Positions 15,347 through 22,059 of a DNA stretch of 29,033 bases are shown in pieces. Source of the stretch: Treponema sp. GTDB taxonomy: Bacteria > Spirochaetota > Spirochaetia > Treponematales > Breznakiellaceae. Positions within the stretch are counted from its first letter, which is position 1. Each line of letters opens with the position of its first letter. The stretch lies in assembly GCA_009785045.1 (NCBI GenBank), contig WQXC01000004.1:1-29033 (forward strand). Reading direction: 5' to 3'. A program made the translations under genes and the position numbers. The notes under the pieces were generated by a model. That model saw nothing but the letters and a program-made list of their open reading frames with translations, was not told the DNA's origin and searched no databases.

Positions 15347-16364
15347 GCCCCGGAGTAGAGGCTCTTGGCGTCCTTAAAGACAGCCAATTATCTGCAATAC
15401 CTAATATAATCAAACCCGCAAGCACAAACATGTTTAACGGGCTGAATACCAAAACAATAACCAAAACGCTGATAACTAAACGGAAAACGCTTGTACGGCA
15501 TAACATCCAATGCATCAGAATACCTGCGCCCTGCGCAAGGAATATTATAGCACAAATAACAAATACATTCCATGCTGCAATTTCTATGATTTCTATCTTT
15601 AATGTCCTTGTCATAAGAATGGATATTAGAGCTCCAATAAACACCCAAATTGTGCTGGAAGGCGCAAAAAACGCAATTAATCCTGTATCTATTCTTTGTT
15701 TTTTAACTATCGAGACAACGGTAAGCGCTATCTGACGGTTAATATAAAACAGAATAAACATACTAATTACAGAACCGCCGCGCAAAAGAAATGCTTTTGC
15801 CGTTTCTACCATGGCATCCGGAGATAACATCGGAAATGAATTCATAATCCTTGTAACATCACCTTCCGGAACAGGATTCGTCCGTACGCCAAACAGTTCA
15901 ACGGCTATTTCATGAAACATTTCAAAGAATCTTATAGACGGATGATTAATATAAACAAGAAAAGTAATTGCGCTTACAACTGAAGCCGCAATAAAGCGAT
16001 ACAATGTTCTAAAATTTTTTCCGCCGATAATCCAGGAAAAACCCAGTAAAGCCGTTAAAAAGTAAATAACAGGCAGAATACCGCCTGTTTCACCAGAGTT
16101 TGAAATTCGGGAGATAAGAGTGTATATAACAGTCGCTGCCGCTGCAATTATAAAAGTAACAGTAAATGAACCTGTCACAATAATTGCATATCCCAAAGGT
16201 ACAAGATAGAAAAAAGAAAGAAAACCTGTATTCATAAACAAAACACTCAAGCCGGTACAAATGGCTATTGTAATCAGCGATGATTTTGTTATTTGAATAT
16301 CTCCCGGGAGAACAGCCTTTGGAATGCCTGCTCCCGCGGCAGTGCTTTCTTCTTCCTGAAGCAT
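15336..16364 (-). CDS. YybS-like (DUF2232) polytopic membrane protein
   Basis: A 342-residue membrane protein with about eight to ten hydrophobic segments (SSLITIAICTGLSVLFMNTG, VTFIIAAAATVIYTLIS, IWVFIGALISILM). I call it YybS-like because of topology and because in Firmicutes a yybS gene lies in the same place, between the rpsF-ssb-rpsR group and rplI. A short acidic N-terminus and a short polar C-terminus (ASTPGPDQ) flank the membrane part. A role is unknown; the family is related to substrate-binding subunits of vitamin transporters by fold, but that is general knowledge rather than something visible here. The ATG lies 6 nt after the rpsR stop with only a weak AAGA upstream. GdpP, the usual neighbour of yybS in Bacillus, is absent here. 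Confidence 0.65.
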   Translation of the reverse strand: MLQEEESTAAGAGIPKAVLPGDIQITKSSLITIAICTGLSVLFMNTGFLSFFYLVPLGYAIIVTGSFTVTFIIAAAATVIYTLISRISNSGETGGILPVIYFLTALLGFSWIIGGKNFRTLYRFIAASVVSAITFLVYINHPSIRFFEMFHEIAVELFGVRTNPVPEGDVTRIMNSFPMLSPDAMVETAKAFLLRGGSVISMFILFYINRQIALTVVSIVKKQRIDTGLIAFFAPSSTIWVFIGALISILMTRTLKIEIIEIAAWNVFVICAIIFLAQGAGILMHWMLCRTSVFRLVISVLVIVLVFSPLNMFVLAGLIILGIADNWLSLRTPRASTPGPDQ

Positions 16365-16370
16365 ATTTTC

Positions 16371-16697
16371 TTATTCGGCTACGTATGGCAGAAGAGCTAT
16401 GCTTCTTGCCTGTTTAATTGCCAAAGCCAGAGCGCGCTGATGTTTTGCACAAGTACCTGTAATTCTGCGCGGAAGAATCTTTCCCCTTTCTGTGATAAAC
16501 CTGCGAAGAGTATCCGCTTCTTTATAGTCTATCTTCATTTTTTGAGCGCAAAACTTGCAAATCTTTTTCTTGAAAAAGACTTTTCCGCCTTTTCCTCCGC
16601 GTCCGCGATCATCGCCGTCGCGATCATCCATATGCATATCCATTCCCCTGTCATGGCGGGAATGATGTTCGTTATCGTAATATTTATCATCTGACAT
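16371..16697 (-). CDS. rpsR: 30S ribosomal protein S18 with Met/His/Asp-rich N-terminal extension
   Basis: A 108-residue S18. The core begins near residue 40: FFKKKICKFCAQKMKIDYKE, LRRFITERGKILPRRITGTC and KHQRALALAIKQARSIALLP. C47, C50, C83 and H86 could form a zinc-binding set, the Cys-containing version of S18. Residues 1-38 are an extension rich in His, Asp, Met, Arg and Gly (HHSRHDRGMDMHMDDRDGDD). S18 is normally 70-90 residues. AAGGAG precedes the ATG. S18 pairs with S6 on the platform of the small subunit; rpsF lies two genes upstream in the same operon. Confidence 0.95.
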   Translation of the reverse strand: MSDDKYYDNEHHSRHDRGMDMHMDDRDGDDRGRGGKGGKVFFKKKICKFCAQKMKIDYKEADTLRRFITERGKILPRRITGTCAKHQRALALAIKQARSIALLPYVAE

Positions 16698-16727
16698 AAA
16701 AAGCTCCTTGTTTCCTTAAATCAAATA

Positions 16728-17179
16728 TTAAAATGGTATATCGTCAGTAAAACCATCATCTTTGGATGAACTGTAAGATTGTTCCTGCGTATTCTGGTTA
16801 GACGAATTATTGTTAGAACTCTGACGATCTGTGCGATCGCCTGAACCGGAGGATGACCCGCCGCCAAGCAGCTGAATATAGTTTGCAATAATTTCTACTT
16901 TTGATCTGTTTTGTCCGTCCTGCTGCATCGATCCTGACGAAGTTCTCCGTCAACACCAATCATTTTGCCTTTTACAAGGTAAGTCTGAAGGGATTCACCC
17001 TGCTTTCCCCACAAAACAATATCAAAGAAGTTTGCTTCATCTTCCCATTGATCGCCGTTTTTTTTGCGGCGGTTCACTGCGATGGAAAACTTGCAGACTG
17101 CTTGTCCGCCGGCGGTGTATTTTAACTCTGCGTCCCGTGTAAGACGGCCAATTAAAACAACATGATTAATATCAGCCAT
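16728..17179 (-). CDS. ssb: Single-stranded DNA-binding protein, reading frame broken by one base
   Basis: The N-terminal OB fold starts MADINHVVLIGRLTRDAELK and runs in frame to GVDGELRQD; there the frame shifts. The rest of the protein, QQDGQNRSKVEIIANYIQLL, a Gly/Ser/Asn/Gln linker and the acidic tip DDIPF, is in the -1 frame. On the minus strand the junction is CGATGCAGCAG; one extra G (CGATGGCAGCAG) would give DRWQQDGQNRSK, the usual SSB phrase, and a 150-residue protein. So a single base is missing near 16925-16926. As read, translation ends after 94 residues without the tip that recruits partners. No slippery heptamer is seen at the site. ssb is essential and sits in its normal place, so a sequencing or assembly error is the most likely cause. 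Confidence 0.85.
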
Positions 17180-17188
17180 TTTAAACTC

Positions 17189-17470
17189 CTATTCCTCTAT
17201 TCTTACAAAGAGAAATTTAAGAAGATTGGCATTAAGTTTAAACACACGATCCAAAATTGTAATTTTTGCCGGATCGGCTTTAATTACAAAAAGGACGTAT
17301 TTTCCGCGTTTTCTTTTTTTGACTTCATAGGCGAGATCGCGATCTCCGAGTTCATCGGCTTTTTCTATCTCGACTCCGTTGGCTTGAAGATCGGAATTTA
17401 ATTGATCCCGTCCTGCCCTGTTTTGGTCTTCTTCCAGCGGGAAGATAACCGTTAGTTCATATCGGCGCAT
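17189..17470 (-). CDS. rpsF: 30S ribosomal protein S6
   Basis: A 93-residue S6, the partner of S18 on the subunit platform. MRRYELTVIFPLEEDQN, the middle part DLAYEVKKRKRGKYVLFVIKA and the end LLKFLFVRIEE are typical. AAGGAGG lies 5 nt before the ATG. It is the first gene of rpsF-ssb-rpsR-yybS-like-rplI-dnaB; a promoter (17564-17592) and a GC-rich hairpin (17493-17525) lie upstream. ssb starts 9 nt after its stop. Confidence 0.96.
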   Translation of the reverse strand: MRRYELTVIFPLEEDQNRAGRDQLNSDLQANGVEIEKADELGDRDLAYEVKKRKRGKYVLFVIKADPAKITILDRVFKLNANLLKFLFVRIEE

Positions 17471-17492
17471 AGTTCCTCCTTATGGCCATATG

Positions 17493-17525
17493 CCCGACCA
17501 TATAATCTTAGATTAGGCGGCCGGG
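17493..17525 (-). promoter_or_regulatory. Leader hairpin of rpsF, candidate S6:S18 binding site
   Basis: On the minus strand CCCGGCC (17525-17519) pairs with GGTCGGG (17499-17493), one G-U pair. After a small GCC/ATA internal loop comes the inner stem TAATCTAAGATTA (17515-17503). It lies 22 nt before the rpsF ATG. S6:S18 leader motifs upstream of rpsF are known from several phyla and contain a CCG element; a match to that consensus is suggested, not shown. Confidence 0.45.
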
Positions 17526-17563
17526 AAAGAGGTTCGCTTATAATGAGGTATAAGCTTGATAAA

Positions 17564-17592
17564 ATACTAGCAAAAATAAGGATTTAAGGCAA
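17564..17592 (-). promoter_or_regulatory. Promoter of the rpsF operon
   Basis: On the minus strand TTGCCT (17592-17587), a 17-nt spacer, then TAGTAT (17569-17564). Transcription would begin near 17557 and give a leader of about 85 nt carrying the hairpin at 17493-17525. Confidence 0.5.
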
Positions 17593-17617
17593 GTACTAAA
17601 AAAGTCAATATAGGGGA

Positions 17618-17645
17618 TTGACAATTATTTAATATATGTCATAAT
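17618..17645 (+). promoter_or_regulatory. Promoter of the acyl-CoA synthetase gene, probably giving a leaderless mRNA
   Basis: TTGACA (17618-17623), a 16-nt spacer, then CATAAT (17640-17645). The ATG is at 17652, where transcription should start, and no Shine-Dalgarno sequence lies before it. TGACA (17619-17623) and TGTCA (17637-17641) also form a dyad over the promoter, which could be an operator. Confidence 0.6.
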
Positions 17646-17651
17646 ATTCCT

Positions 17652-19565
17652 ATGGAAATAACAACATTACCCAGAATCATTCAAAAGAATGTAAGGGACA
17701 ACCCAAATTGCGTTGCACAGTACAGTAAGGATAAAGACGAGGTTTTTCAACCTACAACCTTTACAGAAATGTACAACGAGATTCTCTCCTACGCAGCCGG
17801 ATTAAAAGAAGAAGGAATTAAGCGTGGAGATCATGTCGGATTCGTTTCGGATAACCGGAAAGAATGGCTTATAACCAGTTTTGCCTTGCATTGCCTGGGA
17901 GCGGCGGATGTACCACGTGGATGTGATTCAATGGCCGAGGAGTTGGCATATATTATCTCTTTTGCAGACTGCAAAACTGCAGTGCTGGAAAACGAAGCAC
18001 AAATGGCAAAGCTGCTGCCTTTACGTGCAAAAATGCCGCAGCTTTCAATGTTTATCATTATTGACAACGATTTTGATAAAAATCAGTATTCTTCCGCATT
18101 ATCAGGAATTCGTGTTATTGGTTACAATGACATAATGGCGAAAGGAAAAGCCATAATTTCAAAAGATGGTGCAAAATTAATTGAGGCAGAAATTGATCAG
18201 GGTAAACCTGACGATCTTGCCACTATTATTTTTACATCAGGAACTACAGGCGAGCCCAAGGGTGTTATGCTGTCTCATAAAAACATCATTAATCAGCCTT
18301 TGGTTGCCAACCGTGTTCTGGGAAACAAACCTGGTGATATCTGGCTTACAGTACTTCCGGTTTGGCACTCTTTTGAACGAGCTGTACAATACATTTCGCT
18401 TTACGAAGGTGGTTCACTTGCATACTCAAAACCAATTGGCAAAATCATGCTTGCGGACTTACAAAAGATGCGTCCTACTTATTTAACAGCAGTACCCCGT
18501 CTTTGGGAAGCATTACGAGCCGGCGTATACCGCAATGCAGCAGCCAGCGGAAAAACAAAAGCATTAAATCTGTTTGTGAACATCGGCGGCGCTCATCAGA
18601 AGTTTAAAAATATGATTTTAGGAAGAATACCGCAGTTTAAAAAACGCTTTTTACCGCTGGATATACTTATCGCAATCATTCCGTTTTTATTGTTAAGTCC
18701 TCTTCGCGGTCTTGGAAATGCGCTTGTGTTTAAGAAAATTAAAAACATGCTGGGCGGCCGTCTAAAAGCCGGCGTTTCCGGAGGCGCAGCTCTTCCACAG
18801 GCTGTAGACAAATTCTTTGGCGCAGCAGGAATTATAATGATGGAAGGTTATGGTCTTACAGAGACCGCGCCTGTTGTAGCTGTACGGCTTTTCCATCATC
18901 CAGTTCCGGAAACAATCGGACCTCAGTTCCCCAATATGGAAGTAATAATTCGCGATATTGATACCGGTAACGAATTAAAACCCGGACAGAAAGGCGTTGT
19001 TTTTGCACGCGGTCCCCAAATTATGCAGGGTTACTATAAAAAACCGGATGAAACCAAAAAGGTTATTGATAGTGAAGGCTGGTTTAATACAGGAGATCTT
19101 GGTTTAAAAACATTTAAGGGCGAAATTAAGCTTACAGGCCGCGCAAAAGATACTATTGTTCTTATGGGCGGTGAAAATGTTGAGCCGGTTCCAATAGAGG
19201 ATAAAATCCGTGATTCAATATATATTGATCATGCTGTAGTTATGGGACAGGATCAAAAATATCTTGCTGCTCTTATTGTTCCCAGCTTTGAAAATATTGA
19301 AGCATATGCCAAGGAAAATAACATTTCTTATATGGATATCGAAAGCCTTGTTAAAACACCGGAAATCAGGGAACTTATACAGGCCGAAATCACTGAACGT
19401 GTAAACCGCAAAACCGGTTTCCGCGGCTTTGAAATGATCTTCCGTTCAATACCGATTGGAAAACCATTCGAAGGCGGCAAAGAACTTTCCGGTAAAATGG
19501 ATTATAAACGCCATTATATTAACGATGTATTCAAAAAAGAAATTGCTGAACTGTTTAAAGATTAA
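17652..19565 (+). CDS. Long-chain acyl-CoA synthetase (AMP-binding enzyme)
   Basis: A 637-residue adenylate-forming enzyme that activates fatty acids with ATP and CoA. Motifs: phosphate loop IFTSGTTGEPKGVMLSH near residues 195-212, EGYGLTETAPVVA near 397-410, GWFNTGDLG near 476, and LTGRAKDTIVLMGGENV (hinge and lysine domain). FERAVQYISLYEGGSLAY and the long helical insert near 285-350 with a hydrophobic stretch (ILIAIIPFLLLSP) are typical of bacterial FadD15-type ligases and suggest membrane contact. The start is fixed by the conserved beginning (TLPRIIQKNVRDNPNCVAQY). It is monocistronic and divergent from rpsF. The exact chain length preferred cannot be seen, so no gene symbol is given. 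Confidence 0.92.
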   Translation: MEITTLPRIIQKNVRDNPNCVAQYSKDKDEVFQPTTFTEMYNEILSYAAGLKEEGIKRGDHVGFVSDNRKEWLITSFALHCLGAADVPRGCDSMAEELAYIISFADCKTAVLENEAQMAKLLPLRAKMPQLSMFIIIDNDFDKNQYSSALSGIRVIGYNDIMAKGKAIISKDGAKLIEAEIDQGKPDDLATIIFTSGTTGEPKGVMLSHKNIINQPLVANRVLGNKPGDIWLTVLPVWHSFERAVQYISLYEGGSLAYSKPIGKIMLADLQKMRPTYLTAVPRLWEALRAGVYRNAAASGKTKALNLFVNIGGAHQKFKNMILGRIPQFKKRFLPLDILIAIIPFLLLSPLRGLGNALVFKKIKNMLGGRLKAGVSGGAALPQAVDKFFGAAGIIMMEGYGLTETAPVVAVRLFHHPVPETIGPQFPNMEVIIRDIDTGNELKPGQKGVVFARGPQIMQGYYKKPDETKKVIDSEGWFNTGDLGLKTFKGEIKLTGRAKDTIVLMGGENVEPVPIEDKIRDSIYIDHAVVMGQDQKYLAALIVPSFENIEAYAKENNISYMDIESLVKTPEIRELIQAEITERVNRKTGFRGFEMIFRSIPIGKPFEGGKELSGKMDYKRHYINDVFKKEIAELFKD

Positions 19566-19577
19566 TTAATACGGAAT

Positions 19578-19611
19578 CTGACTACAGCCTGGCTTGCCAG
19601 GCAGTGGTCAG
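19578..19611. terminator. Strong hairpin between converging fadD-type gene and murB
   Basis: CTGACTACAGCCTGGC (19578-19593) is followed by a complement ending GTGGTCAG at 19611: 5 bp, one G-T pair, 2 bp, one mismatch, then a perfect 7-bp GCCTGGC/GCCAGGC top. The right arm contains the murB stop TGA (19610-19608). No T-run follows on either strand, so it is not a classic intrinsic terminator; it may block both polymerases or be a palindromic repeat. Confidence 0.5.
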
Positions 19612-20564
19612 CCCCAATCCCCTACAAATAATATTTCCGGCTCAAGATTAAAACCAGTGGCGGCTTTTACCTTTGCTGTTACTTCGTCCATAAGAGCGCG
19701 TATATCTGCGGCTGCGGCATTTCCTGTGTTTATTACAATATTACCGTGGAATGGCGCGATTTGCGCACCTCCTATTTGTAAACCTTTTAGTCCAAGTTCA
19801 TCGATAATCTGCCCTGTAGGTTTGCCAAAATCGCGGTTATTTTTAAAAGCTGAACCAGCGCAAGGAAAGCTGTAATGACTTTTTTCATAGCGATCTTCCC
19901 TGTTTTTATCCATCTCTATAAGTATTTTTTCTTTTTCGCCTTTTTTTAGTTTAAAATCAGCGCTTAAAATAATACAATCCATATTCTGGAATGGGCTTTG
20001 TTTATATCCAAATCCGGTTTTCTGCTCTGTTTCTATTCGTTTAATAATATATTCATTCTGCTCACGGACAATTATTTCTACCCAGCTTAATACATCCGAT
20101 ATCTCGCTGCCGTAACAGCGGGCATTCATCCATACTGCTCCGCCTATAGTTCCCGGCATCCCTGCAAGAAATTCAAGCCCGCAAAACCCTGCTGCTGCTG
20201 CATAATCTGCAACTTCATCTATTGTTGTTCCGCCTTTAAAAATCAGTTCTTCTTCCTGAGCGCATATTTTCCAGACACTTTCTCCGGTCCACCCGCTCAT
20301 ATCCAATACAATGCCTCGAATTCCTTTGTCACTTACAGCAATGTTGGCGCCTCCGCCAAGAATAAAAACAGGAATCCCGGCTGCATGTGTGCGATTTAAC
20401 AAATTAATGCAAAATGAAGCAAAACCTTCACCGTCCGGACAAAGCCAGCAATCCGCAGGACCGCCCACTTTAAAAGTTGTATGTTCGCTCATTGGCTCAT
20501 TGAAGCGGATTTCTGTCTCACACGGGGTTTCACTTAAACATTGTTCAATAATTTTTTGTATCAT
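19608..20564 (-). CDS. murB: UDP-N-acetylenolpyruvoylglucosamine reductase
   Basis: A 318-residue FAD enzyme that reduces the enolpyruvyl group to make UDP-MurNAc, an early cytosolic step of peptidoglycan synthesis. FAD-binding pieces are HTTFKVGGPADCWL, FILGGGANIAVSDKGI and LAGMPGTIGGAVWMNARCYG; the catalytic Ser is in SFPCAGSAFKNN and the final Glu in NLEPEILFVG. LGLKGLQIGGAQIAPFHGNI matches the C-terminal domain. It is the last gene of the minus-strand cluster, 7 nt after the HEAT-repeat gene, without a clear Shine-Dalgarno. Its stop codon lies inside the hairpin at 19578-19611. Confidence 0.94.
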   Translation of the reverse strand: MIQKIIEQCLSETPCETEIRFNEPMSEHTTFKVGGPADCWLCPDGEGFASFCINLLNRTHAAGIPVFILGGGANIAVSDKGIRGIVLDMSGWTGESVWKICAQEEELIFKGGTTIDEVADYAAAAGFCGLEFLAGMPGTIGGAVWMNARCYGSEISDVLSWVEIIVREQNEYIIKRIETEQKTGFGYKQSPFQNMDCIILSADFKLKKGEKEKILIEMDKNREDRYEKSHYSFPCAGSAFKNNRDFGKPTGQIIDELGLKGLQIGGAQIAPFHGNIVINTGNAAAADIRALMDEVTAKVKAATGFNLEPEILFVGDWG

Positions 20565-20571
20565 AATTTTC

Positions 20572-22059
20572 TTAAACTTCAGGAATATCTATTCCAAGTC
20601 CATCCGCAATTCGGCGGGCTTTTCTGGCTATACTTTCGTTTCTATCCTTGCTAAGGGTAATTATTTCTTCCCTTAACCCCTTAAGATCATTGTTTAAAGC
20701 CATATCAAGAGCATATAGTTTTTCCATAAGTGTTCCGCTTTGCATAAAGCGGCGGGCTACGCCTTCTACATCTGACCTGTTATTTTCTACTACAGCTTCG
20801 CCAACAACCCTTAAAAAGCCGTTATATAAATTTGTCTGGTTTTTAGTTTTTGCTTCATCCAGTTCAACCATTAGTTTTCCAAAATCCCTTCCCGCAGTAT
20901 TTTTAATAAGCATATCTGCGGCAAGTATACGTACGCGATCTGCATTTTTTCTTTCCAGGAACAAGCTGCTAAGAGCTTCGACAGCCTCTTCGTTGGCTAT
21001 GGCGCCAAGAGCGCGGATTGCTTCATCTTTAACATTGGGAACGTCATCGCGTTCAGCGCGAAAACGCAGGTAAGGAACAGCTGCTGTTAATTTTCTATCA
21101 CGGCTTGCCTGCGCCGCTGCAATGCGGGTACGGTAATACGAGTCTCTGAATGCATCTAAAATTGCAGCATCAACAGCAGAGCCGGAGAACGGACCAAGCG
21201 CGGCGACTGCGGCTGAACGCACATTGGGATCGTTTGTTCCTATACAGCCAAGTATCGTATCAAGCCCTTTTGGGTCGCCTATTTTTGAAAGTGCGTTTAA
21301 AGCTGCAATCCGCAAGGGAATACGTTCATCAGTATTAGAGGCAATTTCGATAAGAAGAGTTACTCCGGCAGACGAACCTGTTTCGCCGATAGCGGCAATA
21401 ATAATACTGCGGTTATCGCTGCCGGGATCGCGATCGTTATAATAATCTACAAGGAATTCAGCTGTTTCATCCGCTGCTTTTTTATCTGATGAGCTTGCGC
21501 GGCCAATAGCGCGAAAAGCTGTACTTAGGTAGCGTCTTTCTTCCGTTTCCAGAACATCCATTATTACATGCACTGCTTCAGATGCTTTAACACGACCCAG
21601 GTACTCAAGAGCCGAAAGAACTGTTTCGTTTGCTTCTTCATCACGATTTTCTATTGCTCTTATTGCGCGTTTTTCAAGACCGCTTTTTTCACGTTCACCG
21701 AAAAAAGCAAAAACACCGGTAAGTATTCTCATATTTCTGGATGTTTCAGTTAGAGTTATAAGTTCATTATCAAAATAATCAGCATTTTCTGATCTTAACG
21801 CCTGGATTAAACCTGCAATCTCAGTATCCGTACCATATTGGATAATATCCCGCCTGGATGCCTCGGTGTTCGCATTCTGCTGCGCATGTATGGGAAATGA
21901 AAGTAAGAAAATATTTAACCATAACATTGTAATAAATACGCAAGAGCTGCGTGCGGAAAACGTCCCCGCTTTGCGAGTTATTCCCGAGCAAAGTGGGGCG
22001 TGTTTCGGCACGCAGCCACTTATTTTTTCAAGGCATATATTTATATAGTTAATCATCAT
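20572..22059 (-). CDS. Exported HEAT-repeat protein
   Basis: Up to 495 residues. A hydrophobic export signal (LWLNIFLLSFPIHAQQ) is followed by about ten HEAT/PBS-lyase repeats, for example NETVLSALEYLGRVKASEAV, NVRSAAVAALGPFSGSAVDA and NVKDEAIRALGAIANEEAVE. Such solenoids bind other proteins; no enzyme motif is seen. The start is uncertain. ATGATG at 22059-22054 is preceded by GAGGG and overlaps the tgt stop, but the first 44 residues then include the translation of a 71-bp palindrome (21946-22016). An ATG at 21927 gives a plain signal peptide with no Shine-Dalgarno. I prefer the upstream start and infer that the palindrome entered the n-region in frame. A periplasmic location is likely. Confidence 0.75.
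   Translation of the reverse strand: MMINYINICLEKISGCVPKHAPLCSGITRKAGTFSARSSCVFITMLWLNIFLLSFPIHAQQNANTEASRRDIIQYGTDTEIAGLIQALRSENADYFDNELITLTETSRNMRILTGVFAFFGEREKSGLEKRAIRAIENRDEEANETVLSALEYLGRVKASEAVHVIMDVLETEERRYLSTAFRAIGRASSSDKKAADETAEFLVDYYNDRDPGSDNRSIIIAAIGETGSSAGVTLLIEIASNTDERIPLRIAALNALSKIGDPKGLDTILGCIGTNDPNVRSAAVAALGPFSGSAVDAAILDAFRDSYYRTRIAAAQASRDRKLTAAVPYLRFRAERDDVPNVKDEAIRALGAIANEEAVEALSSLFLERKNADRVRILAADMLIKNTAGRDFGKLMVELDEAKTKNQTNLYNGFLRVVGEAVVENNRSDVEGVARRFMQSGTLMEKLYALDMALNNDLKGLREEIITLSKDRNESIARKARRIADGLGIDIPEV
21946..22016. repeat. 71-bp imperfect palindrome in the start region of the HEAT-repeat gene
   Basis: GCTGCGTGC (21946-21954) pairs with GCACGCAGC (22008-22016); GAAA, CCCC and CTTTGC further in pair with matching segments, giving arms of 29 nt with six mismatches and a 13-nt loop (21975-21987). 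It is more GC-rich than its surroundings. On the minus strand it is open and encodes GCVPKHAPLCSGITRKAGTF and a few more residues. It has the look of a dispersed palindromic element. Confidence 0.65.

Noticed and set aside
16728..16928. A separate small gene starting at ATG 16928
   Set aside because: Its sequence is plainly the second half of SSB, and the ATG is an accident of the frameshift junction.
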